A DNA stretch of 64,000 nucleotides from Bedellia somnulentella. Lineage: Eukaryota > Arthropoda > Insecta > Lepidoptera > Bedelliidae. The stretch spans positions 868,001 through 932,000 of the forward strand of contig OY755179.1 of the NCBI GenBank assembly GCA_963576735.1, written 5' to 3'. How positions within the stretch are numbered: the first letter of the stretch is position 1; each line of letters opens with the position of its first letter. The notes under the pieces are model-generated. The model saw only the letters and a program-made list of their open reading frames with translations. It did not search any database and was not told the DNA's origin. This document shows, piece after piece, positions 45,476 through 55,065 of this stretch. The translations under genes were made by a program, and so were the position numbers.

Positions 45476-46075
45476 AATAGTCTGATTTCCTGGCCCAACG
45501 TCGTTTCGAAGGGTGGCGGCGCGAGTGCAGAATGATGGATCATTGAAGCCGTTCTGTCATTGCACTGCTCCATGCTAATGCATTTTAAGAAACGCAATAA
45601 ATTACTTAGCACCGACGATTCGAGGTGGGGTAAAGTTGTAAAAGTGCTTTCTGGATTGCAATGAATATGTTAAGTAATATAAATATTCGTTATTCCTTTA
45701 CGTTTTTATGTTGATTATTCAGGGAAATTATATTACAAGGGAGTACAAAGTATAAATATTAATAAAACATGAAAATAAGATTTGCTAGGATAGTTAGATA
45801 GGTAGAGTTTGCAAAGTGACGATCAACAGTATCTAAGTGATAAGTAATAGCGTAAGTGAGTGAATGGTAAATTACACAATTTTTATGAAGGCTTTTTAAT
45901 TTCCTAAAATTTATTTAGAAAGATGCTACTCGTACCTATATAAAATATAACTAAAGAAACAAAAAAAGAGACACTACATTAGTACTCACAACTAATAATA
46001 GAAAACAAACAAAACAAATAGATCTTAAAACTAAATAATTGTGCGAGTGGAATATAATCTATAATATTTCTAATT
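45476..46075. other. Non-repetitive, GC-richer at first
   Basis: 45480-45640 is GC-richer than the surroundings and has a minus-strand ORF overlapping the hairpin. I recognise no protein. The rest is AT-rich. Confidence 0.4.
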
Positions 46076-46084
46076 ATAATTATA

Positions 46085-46337
46085 CATAGCCGCCGGCTTA
46101 GAATGTTACTACCCCTTTCTACTCACGGGTGTCGTAAGAGGCGACTTAGGGTATTGGGGCATTTTTATTGGATTTTTGGGCGATGCGGTTGGAGACCCAT
46201 CACCAAAAACCTTTATTTTTACCATATTTTCCCCGCTCAACTTTCAAAAGTGGATGAGGAATTTATGATTCCTTAGATCTGGTTACCCCTTCTAGGAAAA
46301 TATAGCCGTGAGTATATGTATGTATGTATATGTATGT
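46085..46337 (+). repeat. SINE1 with TSD
   Basis: CCGCCGGCTTAGAATGTTAC to TATG tail; the first ~8 bases are missing. TSD ATAATTATA at 46076-46084 and 46338-46346. Confidence 0.9.
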
Positions 46338-46439
46338 ATAATTATATTGTGTTAAACATAACATTACTACAGCTGCATCTTATTTAATTATTACCCGGAC
46401 TCAATGCGCGTCGTAGTAATTATACCATAAGGCTAATTA

Positions 46440-46640
46440 CTTATTCATATTTACGCCCGTTATTCCCATTGGGTAGGCATTGACTATTGATTCCAACATT
46501 ATACAATCTTTACCTAACTCTTTATCTTCCATTACAGCACAACATTCTTATCATTAATTCTTATTTACACTGCTGACTCCTACCTTTGATATAATACTTA
46601 GCATATCCACCAATTACAAAACCATTTATATCGGTTCATT
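46440..46640 (-). pseudogene. RTE-like LINE remnant, degenerate
   Basis: TTACGCCCGTTATTCCCATT, GGGTAGGCATTGACTATTGA and later scattered blocks match the complement of the LINE end. It resembles the AAGT subfamily (GGAATAATGGGCG). No frame left. Confidence 0.65.
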
Positions 46641-46739
46641 CAACTTTTTTCACTTATCCAACCGTTTCATGTGCCTAAACCACTTTTGCAACAAATCATT
46701 GGTTCAATAAAATATTTTTTTCAGAATTATAGATTACGG

Positions 46740-47246
46740 ATAAATAAAGAATAAATAAAGGAAAGAAAAATCCCGCCTGTGTCGAAATTTTTCTTTCCTT
46801 TATTTATTCTTTATTTATCCGTAATAACGTAGGCAACCGTGATAGCCCAGTGGATAGAACACTCGGTTATCGTGCAAACGACTAGTTTTCGAATCCTGGG
46901 TCGGGCCTACACCAATTTGTCTTTTCTAAAGACATATGTGTGGTTAATTTATCATGGTTGTTAACGGTGAGGGAAACATCGTGAGGAAACCCACATGGCT
47001 GAGTTGTCCTTAGTCATGTGACAGTGTGTTCGTACAAAACGACGATAGGCCTGCCCCCTATCACGTGAGAACACTGTCCATGCAAAACGTGGGTACTCTG
47101 AACACCAGGTGGCAAAGTCACGTGATGTTCAGAAGTATTAGTACCTCTGCCAACCCCTTCGGGGATATTCGGCGTGAACGTTTATGTTATGTTATTATCC
47201 GTAATAATCCCCACATGAGGTTTTCATGAACAAAAAGATTTAAATC
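46740..47246 (+). repeat. SINE3 fold-back, split by SINE2
   Basis: Left of the centre are TTTATTCTTTATTTATCC-type sequences in inverted form, then TGTGTCGAAATTTTTCTTTC and the direct tail. After the SINE2 the tail ends TTTTCATGAACAAAAAGATT. Very little of the tRNA-like core remains. Outer TSD ATAGATTACGG at 46729-46739 and 47247-47257. Confidence 0.88.
46828..47194 (+). repeat. SINE2, full length, inside SINE3, with TSD
   Basis: Head with TAGCCCAGTGGATAG in place of the usual A box and TTTTCGAATCC at the B box. Body and TTATG tail complete, with two CACGTG motifs. TSD TTATCCGTAATAA at 46815-46827 and 47195-47207. Confidence 0.93.
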
Positions 47247-47257
47247 ATAGATTACGG

Positions 47258-47950
47258 AGCTGTGTAAACTGTAGTAACCCATTTTAGAAGACAGTTGGGC
47301 AATGAGGCTAAAAACATATCACAAAACTTCCTTCATTATACAAAATATTGTTTTCATCTCGCAACTCACTTCCAAAATCACTCATTCATGTTGATTTCTG
47401 GATCTCTGACAACGCCAATATACAATGTCTAGCTATGTGAGTAGATAGGCAACATAAGAGAAAATATTCGGAATGATCAATGTCGTTTTGCGTCCGTGAA
47501 CGCACTTTCCGATGTGTATTATTAATGAGGACGGATGGTGTCCCTAGTGAGCTGTGGGTCGATACTACATGCTACAACACTAAATATATGCGGTTTGTTT
47601 AACATTATAATATACGAGTAATTTTGGCTTTAATTTACAGTAATCGATGTTTTAAATCATCATAGTTTATACGTGCACCACAAACAGAAAGGTTCGAGCC
47701 TATTCTGAAAAGGGAGGCTTGGTCATTCCTCAACCTGATGATCTTGTGAGGGTTAGTAAATTGGTAACAAATAATAATTGTTAATAATTAATAAATTATT
47801 AACAATTAATAATAATAATAATATATATAATAATTAATTATTTTAATTCCTTAATTATTATTTAGTATTTGGCTTGCTAAATGTAATGTATATTTTATAT
47901 CGTAGGTATAATTTAATTTCTTCCTTCTTTTTTCATAGTCTGATATGTGA
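47258..47950. other. Non-repetitive, with AT microsatellite
   Basis: 47760-47880 is almost pure A/T with imperfect TAATAA units. No gene seen. Confidence 0.5.
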
Positions 47951-48185
47951 CGTGTAGTGCCGGCTTTCCCGTGTAGTGCCGTCTTAGAATGTCACTACCC
48001 TTTTCTAACCACGGGTGTCGTAAGAGGCGACTAAGGGTATTGAGGCTTTTTAATGGATTTTTGGGCGATGCGGTTGGAGACCCATCACCAACAACCTTTA
48101 TTTTACCATCTGTTCCCCACTTAACTTCCAAAAGTGGCTGACTACCCCTTCTAGGGATCTATAGCCGTGAGCATATGTATGTATG
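47951..48185 (+). repeat. SINE1 with duplicated 5' head
   Basis: CGTGTAGTGCCGGCTTTC is followed at once by CCGTGTAGTGCCGTCTTAG: the first ~15-18 bases occur twice. A deletion removes the hairpin block after GTGGCTGA. Ends GAGCATATGTATGTATG. Confidence 0.88.
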
Positions 48186-48846
48186 TACGTATATCTGGTA
48201 AGTGAATCTACTCTTTACTCTTACTGAATTAGAATTTGATAAACCAATATCATTTCAAATTCACCTAAATATATTTTTCAAGCAGCAGTATTTTCCAGCG
48301 AAAACTTCAATGTCGGCAATAATTTGTTTAGTCTGGATAGTCTCGAACTTAGGACAACCATCATTCATTTCAGCCAATATATAAACTAGCAAATTTATTT
48401 GTTATACTTCAAAAATATGGATAATCTAAAAATATTTCTATTATTCTATTTCCAACAAATGTCACAACCTAACTCCGAAATACCAACTGTGCCCAAGTAG
48501 GCATAAATCCAAAAAAAATGTATTTAATAGGCACCTACCTTTTTGCGACTGGGTGAAAGTTATTTTAAGAGGGAGATGATTTAAGCTGGCCTGGCTTGAG
48601 TGCGCGTACTTTTGAAATTGAAAACGTAATTTTTCTCTAAGACGTTTTTCGACAAGCTCGCAAACTTTCAGTTGGTTTTCTTTGCGAAAAAGACAAGTTT
48701 TCGTTAGCTCATGATTAATGTGTTTTGAAGCATTTGAGTGTAAAGTTAAAAGTCACAGAACAGGGCTGAGTTCTTAGTTTTTACTTTCATCACTTTTTAG
48801 TAACATTTTAATTTTGCTTAAGTTTATGGACACATATATACACATT
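48186..48846. other. Non-repetitive stretch
   Basis: Nothing supported. Confidence 0.4.
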
Positions 48847-48856
48847 TATGTATACG

Positions 48857-49101
48857 CTGTGTAGTGTCGGCTTAGAATAGCACTACCCCATTTCTTCCGG
48901 TGGGTGTACGTGAGAGGCGACTAACGATATTGGGGCTTTTTAAGGGATTTTTGGGCGATGCGGTTAGAGACCCATCACAAACAACCTTTATTTTACCATC
49001 TTTTCCCCACTCAACTTTCCAAAAGTGGCTCAGGAATTTCTAATTCCTTAGCTCTGGCTACCCCTTCAAGGGATTAATAGCCGTGAGTATATGTATGAAT
49101 G
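48857..49101 (+). repeat. SINE1 with TSD
   Basis: CTGTGTAGTGTCGGCTTAG to TATG tail. TSD TATGTATACG at 48847-48856 and 49102-49111. Confidence 0.92.
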
Positions 49102-49207
49102 TATGTATACGTAAGATTATGGATAATTTAATGTTTTTTGACATGAATTCCTCATGTGGGGATTATTACTCATAAATAAAAGATGTTTTTAAAGGAAAGA
49201 AAAATTT

Positions 49208-49281
49208 CGACACTGGCGGGGTTCGAACCCGCGACCTTCGGGTATACGCCCCCGTCGCTCTGCCAACTGAGCTACAGTGTC
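49208..49281 (-). tRNA. tRNA-like core, SINE3 unit 1
   Basis: Acceptor GACACTG pairs perfectly with CAGTGTC. T arm GCGGG/CCCGC intact. Anticodon loop has 8 nt (GGCGTATA). Likely pseudo-tRNA. Confidence 0.6.
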
Positions 49282-49544
49282 AGTTGGCATCCAGCGCGAA
49301 ATTTCTCTATCCTTTGTTTCTTTTTTTTTTTTTTATTTTTTTTTTTTACACGTTCAAGTAGTGTTTGCGTTTCCTACCTCCGAATTTTTAACTAATTCGG
49401 ACGGCCACTTGTCTACCTTTTCAGATAGAATGCAAATGTTGGAAACGCCTAACTATCACATAATTTAATGTTTTTTGACATGAATTCCTCATGTGGGGAT
49501 TATTACTCATAAATAAAAGATGTTTTTAAAGGAAAGAAAAATTT

Positions 49545-49618
49545 CGACACTGGCGGGGTTCGAACCCGCGACCTTCGGGTATACGCCCCCGTCGCTCTGC
49601 CAACTGAGCTACAGTGTC
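49545..49618 (-). tRNA. tRNA-like core, SINE3 unit 2
   Basis: Same sequence as unit 1. A third copy at about 49750-49808 (plus) lacks the acceptor 5' strand and most of the D arm. Confidence 0.6.
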
Positions 49619-50053
49619 AGTTGGCATCCAGCGCGAAATTTCTCTATCCTTTGTTTCTTTTTTTTTTTTTACACGTTCAAGTAGTGTTTGCGTTTCCTAC
49701 CTCCGAATTTTTAACTAATTCGGACGGCCACTTGTCTACCTTTCTTTAGTGGCAGAGCGACGGGGGCGTATACCCGAAGGTCGCGGGTTCGAACCCCGCC
49801 AGTGTCGAAATTTTTCTTTCCTTTAAAAACATCTTTTATTTATGAGTAAGATTATGGATGTTCAGAGGTTTATGTAAAAGACATCTATACAATCCACAAA
49901 TTAATGTATATTTTGTTGGTGTCGATTCTAATTGGTACAAAATTTGTGGAAAATTTTAAATTGTAAAAGTGTAAAGTTATGGCTAGGAAACTGCATCGCC
50001 TTATAGTGCTACTAATAATGTTGGAGAATTACAAATTATCTGCGATTATATTA

Positions 50054-50307
50054 CATACATACATACATATACTCACGCCGTTAATTCCCATTGGGGTAGG
50101 CAGAGACTATCGATCGCCACTTCGTACGATCCTGGCAAACCTCTCTTGCTTCGTCTACATTCATCAATCTTTTCATACATGCTCTTTTATTCTTCATACT
50201 TCGGACGCCTGCCTTTTTTAGCACACTTTCAATTTGGTCCAAGTGTGTCTTTCGTGGCCGTCCTCTACTAACATTACCTTCCACATTAGCTCTATAGATA
50301 CCTTTTA
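50054..50307 (-). pseudogene. RTE-like LINE fragment with TSD
   Basis: Encodes GIYRANVEGNVSRGRPRKTH to RSIVSAYPNGN without a stop inside the LINE part. TSD CGATTATATTA at 50043-50053 and 50308-50318. Tail TATG. Confidence 0.92.
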
Positions 50308-50386
50308 CGATTATATTATTATAACGAATAGTGCAAAAAAATATCCGCATCTGTTATAAAGTTATAATTTATGTACAATCTACAAT

Positions 50387-50634
50387 GCTCTGTAGTGTCG
50401 GCTTAGAATAGCACTACCCCTTTTCTTCCGGTGGTTGTACGTGAGAGGGGACTAACGATATTGGGGCTTTTTAAGGGATTTTTGGGCGATGCGGTTGGAG
50501 ACCCATCACCAACAACCTTTACTTTGACATCTTTTCCCCACTCTACTTTCCAAAAGTGGCTGAGGAATTTTTAATTCGTTAGCTCTGGCTACCCGTTCTG
50601 GGGATTTATAGCCGTGAGTATTATGTATGTATGT
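50387..50634 (+). repeat. SINE1 with 16-bp TSD
   Basis: GCTCTGTAGTGTCGGCTTAG to TATG tail. TSD ATGTACAATCTACAAT at 50371-50386 and 50635-50650. Confidence 0.94.
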
Positions 50635-50650
50635 ATGTACAATCTACAAT

Positions 50651-51440
50651 CAAATCAGCTTTAGGTACAAAGCATTCGGCGATACACAAACAAAAATAAG
50701 AACAAACTTCCCTAAAATAAAAACAGAACAAATAACAGTAAAATAAATCTAAACGGAATAAATAACAGTAAAATAAATCTAAACAAGAGCTAATCGTTTA
50801 ACATCGGGACACAAACTATTTCAGTTTTGAATACAGCAATTGTCTTAATTTCTTCGTCAGAGAAACAGAAGCCAGGAAGACGAAACATGCACCTCATTAG
50901 GAAATAAAAGGTATAATTGGACCACCGTGTCCCCACACATTGAATGAAAGATCTTCCTTTATGAGCATTGTAATATAAGCTTCATTAAAGGCCATTTCTT
51001 TTGTCAGGAATAGCTTTTAATTGGTAGTAGCAATTAAGTATGAGAGCATTGTGACACGTATGCAACGTTGCGTGGAAAGCAAAAAGTTACTTGAGATTTT
51101 TCACACCGAACGCGGTAACACTACAAATGATTTGCAAAAAATATACGGGTTTTGCTCGACTGCTGATGAAGGTGTAATTGAATGATATCTAAGAATTATA
51201 TTTGTTACAGTGAAGATACTGTTTGATATTGTTTGTTTTATACGTAGGTCACGTAGGTGAGAAATAGAAAAACGGAATGTATAAAAATGTTGATGAACGT
51301 TAATGAAACCTGTGAAGTTTTCCATGGTCCTACAAAGTGTATCTGTATTAACCGGTGGAAACTAATTTTGTAGGTAAATTTATACAAGAAAGTGCTCAAC
51401 TATATGTGTAACCTGTGCCTCATACAATAATTCAAATTAA
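50651..51440. other. Non-repetitive stretch
   Basis: Contains a ~30-bp tandem duplication near 50728-50785 (AATAACAGTAAAATAAATC). No gene recognised. Confidence 0.45.
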
Positions 51441-51454
51441 GATTGATCTATACA

Positions 51455-51640
51455 TTTAAAAGAAAATTGTGTTGTTACACAATTTATAACTCAAGAATAG
51501 ACGAACCGATCTGGCTAAAAATTGTTGGAGAGGTAGCTTAGAACCAGGAAAAGGAAGTATGGTGTATATCGTTACGCTATATATCGTAGGGTGTAAGAAG
51601 TAAAAAAATTAAGATTGAATCCGGGGTAGACCATTAGTTA
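51455..51640 (+). mobile_element. Helitron-like family B fragment
   Basis: GAACCGATCTGGCTAAAAAT, GGAGAGGTAGCTTAGAACCA and GGGGTAGACCATTAGT align with 24.15-24.33 kb. Ends unproven. Confidence 0.5.
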
Positions 51641-51669
51641 TTAATAAAATAATGGCCACCCAAACTGAA

Positions 51670-51770
51670 TCTTTAATAATAATAAGCTGTTAAGTCAATA
51701 ATTTATTTTTGATATCTCACAGCACACCTATAACAAGCCAAAGAATATTAAGTTTTCACAGTAACTAGTA
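51670..51770 (+). repeat. ~100-bp direct repeat left of SINE2
   Basis: Starts TCTTTAATAATAATAAG and ends CACAGTAACTAGTA. Matches 52135-52230 with a few substitutions and a 5-bp indel. Confidence 0.92.
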
Positions 51771-52134
51771 ACATAACATAACATAAACGTTCACGCCGAA
51801 TATCCCCGAAGGGGTTGGCAGAGGTACTAATGCTTCTGAACATCACGTGACTTTGTCACCTGGTGTTCAGAGTACCCACGTTTTGCATGGACAGTGTACT
51901 CACGTGATACGGGGCAGGCCTATCGCCGTTTTGTACGAATACACTGTCACATGACTAAGTACAACTCAGCCATGTGGGTTTCCTCACGATGTTTTCCCTC
52001 ACCGTTAACAACCATGATAAATTAACCACACATATGACTTTAGAAAAGACAAATTGGTGCAGGCCCGACCCAGAATTGGAACTCACGCCCTTCTGTTTTC
52101 GGGCGGGTGTTCTATCCACTGGACTATCATGTCG
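51771..52134 (-). repeat. SINE2, full length, alternative head
   Basis: TTATG tail at left, body, then a head reading (minus) CATGATAGTCCAGTGG and GAAAACAGAAGGGCGTG. The same head occurs at 58.55 kb. Both borders abut the ~100-bp direct repeats. Confidence 0.92.
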
Positions 52135-52230
52135 TCTTTAATAATAATAAGATGTTAAGTCAATAATTTATTTTTGATATCTCACAGCACTCCTATAACA
52201 AAGAATAGTAAGTTTACACAGTAACTAGTA
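52135..52230 (+). repeat. ~100-bp direct repeat right of SINE2
   Basis: Second copy of 51670-51770, starting directly at the SINE2 5' end. Confidence 0.92.
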
Positions 52231-52440
52231 TTCAAAGAGATACAACCGCCAATGCATCGAAATCACTACATCACAACGCAGACAGGAGCTCGTTAAGGAA
52301 AACAGCAAACAAATTCGATTACCTAACGAGGCAGACATGCCTATCTAAACTGTACTATGGAATTGAAGTAAAACAGACGACAATACTATGGGATATGCGT
52401 TGTAATTAGTGACGCATTTCAAACATTTATTTGTTAGTGT

Positions 52441-52532
52441 TTACTCAAATTACCAGAAGTGGCTGAGGAGTTTTTAATTTTTAAGCTGTGGCTACCCCTT
52501 CTAGGGATTTATAGCCGTGAGTATATGTATGT
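52441..52532 (+). repeat. SINE1, strongly 5'-truncated, with TSD
   Basis: Only the last ~80 bp (AGAAGTGGCTGAGGAG onward) and tail. TSD ATTTGTTAGTGT at 52429-52440 and 52533-52544. Confidence 0.9.
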
Positions 52533-52640
52533 ATTTGTTAGTGTAAACTACACATAAGGGCAGACAGACGGTCAGAGCTCGACACTCAGGTTTGATTGCT
52601 GGGGGATTCACAAATAAGTTAAACTTGTAGGATTCATATA

Positions 52641-52876
52641 GTGTAGTGCCGGCTTAGAATGTCGCTACCCCTTTCTACCCACGGGTGTCGTAAGAGGCGA
52701 CTAAGGGTATTGGGGCTTTTTATTGGATTTTTGGGCGATGCGGTTGGAGACCCATCACCAAAAACCTTTATTTTTACCATCTTTTCCCCAGTCAACTTCC
52801 AAAAGTGGCTGAGGAATTTATAATTCCTAAGCTCTGGTTACCCCTTCTAGGGAAATATAGCCGTGAGTATATGTAA
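52641..52876 (+). repeat. SINE1, GTCGCTACC subfamily
   Basis: GTGTAGTGCCGGCTTAG to GAGTATATGTA; very close to the copies at 4.9 and 25.2 kb. Confidence 0.9.
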
Positions 52877-53055
52877 AAATTCTTTAGAAAAGTGCAAGCC
52901 AGAGTATCTTTATTCCGTACATTAAGATGATATTGTGCTTCGAAGGGCATTTTAAGACGTTGGTCCCGGTTACTGTGACTATAGATTCGTTAGTCTGTGC
53001 AACACTGCACTATTCATGGTAGGCGCAACCTCGTTAGTGGGTACACATGATAAAA

Positions 53056-53304
53056 TTACATACATACATATACTCACGGCTATAAATCCCAAGAAAGGGG
53101 TAGCCAGAGCTAAGGCATTAGAAATTCCTCAGCCGCTTTTGGAAGGTGCGTGGGGAATAGATGGTGAAATAAAGGTTCTTGGTGATGGGTCTCCAATCGC
53201 GTCCCCCAAAAAATCCCTTAATAACCCCAATACCGTTAGTCGCCTCTTACGTACACCCACCGGAAGAAATGGGGTAGTGCTATTCTAAGCCGACACTACA
53301 CAGC
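53056..53304 (-). repeat. SINE1, full length
   Basis: ACATACATACATATACTCAC to CCGACACTACACAGC. Confidence 0.9.
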
Positions 53305-53881
53305 TAACTGTAGGTGTCGAACTACCAAAAATGGCTAAAAAATCATGATTCCAAAGCTCTAGTTATCTTTTTAGGGACCATAAAATTGAGTATAGGTTGG
53401 GTAAGGTCAAAAAAGTAGTCATGGGTCGTAAAATTATTTCAATGTTGCTTTCAAATAATATATCTTACAGTTTATTTTTTGCTATTACATGTAAACATTT
53501 ACTCTGTTTTGAACAATGAGGTTATATTGTACATATAACCTCATTGGTTTTGAACAATATTCTTTATAATAATGAACTACGGAAAGAAAAAGGCTATAAA
53601 ATATACATTGTAAGACAAAGCAACAAACTTAAGGACTTTAAATTTAATGTGTCAATTAGCTCCGCACCGTAGTAAACTTTATGATTACTTATACAAATAA
53701 AAACTGTTGTAATAAAATAATATTTCTTCATTAATAATGATTTATTTATGAAGGGTTATTTATTAGATAATCTTATTACGTCTTTACAACTTAAAAACGT
53801 ATACGTTTACTCATATTTCTGTTCAGTCTTGGCTTAGAATAGCACTATCCTTCGTAATGTAATATTATATTATATGATGAA
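53305..53881. other. Mostly non-repetitive, small repeats
   Basis: A SINE1-like hairpin scrap lies at about 53320-53395. A 5' SINE1 scrap (TTGGCTTAGAATAGCACTAT) lies at 53829-53848. A 31-bp palindrome is listed separately. Confidence 0.5.
53506..53558. repeat. 31-bp palindrome between 12-bp direct repeats
   Basis: AATGAGGTTATA and TATAACCTCATT (53515-53526, 53534-53545) with a 7-nt loop form a perfect stem. GTTTTGAACAAT flanks it on both sides (53506-53517 and 53547-53558). Confidence 0.85.
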
Positions 53882-54144
53882 AATAAAGTAGCGACAGAGA
53901 TATATAGAGCCAATGTGAATGGGAATGTAAGTAGAGGACGGCCTCGTAAAACGTTTCTTGACCAGATAGAAAACGTTCTTATAAAGGCGGGGGTCCGAAG
54001 TGAGAAGAATAAAAGGGCATGTATGAGAAGAATAATGAATGTAAGGGAAGCAAGAGAGGTTTGTCAAGATCGTACTAAGTGGCGATCGATAATCTCTGCC
54101 TACCCCAATGGGAATAATGGGCGTGAGTATAAGTAAGTAAGTAA
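53882..54144 (+). pseudogene. RTE-like LINE fragment, AAGT-tail subfamily
   Basis: Encodes IYRANVNGNVSRGRPRKTFL, then IKAGVRSEKNKRACMRRIMN and WRSIISAYPNGN. The codon after the final N is AAT, not TAA, so the stop is lost and the frame runs into the tail (NGREYK). Tail AAGTAAGTAAGT. It lacks a clear TSD. Confidence 0.85.
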
Positions 54145-54164
54145 TTCTTCATGCTGGTGTATGT

Positions 54165-54275
54165 GCGATTTATGGAATTGGGGCTTTGAAAACAAAAATA
54201 GCTGAGGATTTTCTAATTCTGAAGGTCTGGCTACCCCTTCATGGGATTTGTAGCACTGAGTATATGTATGTTAGA
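54165..54275 (+). repeat. SINE1, decayed with large deletion
   Basis: GGAATTGGGGCTTTGAAAAC joins ATAGCTGAGGATTTTCTAAT, so the B-box-like middle is missing. Ends GAGTATATGTATG. Confidence 0.75.
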
Positions 54276-54542
54276 ATGTTTACTCATATTTTTTCTAAAA
54301 CAGTGGAAAGCGATATAAGTGAAAATTTCTACTGCTCTGAAATATTGTTTAGAGAATAATTAAAGATAAATAAAACATACCGGTTAATAACATTTTAAGG
54401 GGATCGTTGTAATTGTGAAGGTTGTGCTATCCCAAATATTATCAAAAATTAAAATTTAAGCACAGAAGAGGTAAAAAGAAAGATACATAATCAAGTAATT
54501 CTTAGTCATGGCACAGTGTATTAGTACAAAACGGTGATAGAC

Positions 54543-54589
54543 CTGCCCTCTATCAACTAAATCAGCTGTATTTAGGTAATAGAGGGCAG
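54543..54589. repeat. 47-bp hairpin at SINE2 5' junction
   Basis: CTGCCCTCTAT (54543-54553) and ATAGAGGGCAG (54579-54589) are exact complements; inside, CTAAAT and ATTTAG also pair. The left arm is host SINE2 sequence; the right arm adjoins the new SINE2 head. Confidence 0.9.
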
Positions 54590-54950
54590 TAGACGACATG
54601 ATAGCTCAATGGGTAGAACACCGGTTATCGTGCAAACGACTAGTGTTCAAATCCCGGGTCGGGCCTACACTAATTTGTCTTTTTAAAGACATATGTGTCG
54701 TTAATTTATCATGGTTGTTAACGGTGAGGGAAAACATCGTGAGGAAACCCACATGGCTGAGTTATAATTAGTCATGTGACAGTGTATTCGTACAAAACGG
54801 CGATAGGCCTGCCCCCTATCACCAAGTACACTGTCCATGTGTGTACTCTGAGCACCAGGTGACAAAGTCACGTGATGTTCAGAAGTATTAGTACCTCTGC
54901 CGACCCCATATTCGGCGTTAACTTTTATGTTATGTTATGTTATGTTATGT
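54590..54950 (+). repeat. SINE2, full length, young
   Basis: GACGACATGATAGCTCAATGG with B box TTCAAATCCCGGG; the body has deletions around the mid-body CACGTG motif and the CCTTCGGGG hairpin. Ends (TTATG)n. Confidence 0.9.
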
Positions 54951-55065
54951 TCTATCACCCACTACAAACAAAGATTGGTTTCATTGAACTACCGATGATA
55001 AAATAGCGCGAGGTTCAAAAGTATTAGTACCTCTGCCACCTTTCGAAGTTATACGACGTAAACGA

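Larger units (their letters stand above)
49125..49845 (-). repeat. SINE3 multimer with inverted end, one TSD
   Basis: Two head-to-tail minus-strand units (starts near 49121 and 49465, period ~344 bp), each with tail module, tRNA-like core and AT-rich leader. A third, 5'-truncated core and tail is in plus orientation (about 49747-49845). The two direct units differ mainly in the poly-T length. The whole block is flanked by one TSD, GTAAGATTATGGAT (49111-49124 and 49846-49859). Confidence 0.93.
54500..55065 (+). repeat. Old SINE2 split by young SINE2
   Basis: Left: CTTAGTCATGGCACAGTGTA to CTGCCCTCTATCA. Right from about 55015: AAGTATTAGTACCTCTGCC to GACGTAAACG. The younger SINE2 lies between, with the target TCTATCA repeated at both borders. 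Confidence 0.8.

Noticed and set aside
45421..45612. 63-aa ORF beside the hairpin as an exon
   Set aside because: Part of it is the hairpin arm itself and no splice or domain evidence supports it.
49121..49680. CRISPR-like array or satellite
   Set aside because: Only two direct units of ~344 bp with tRNA-like cores, plus a TSD around the block; this is a retroelement multimer.
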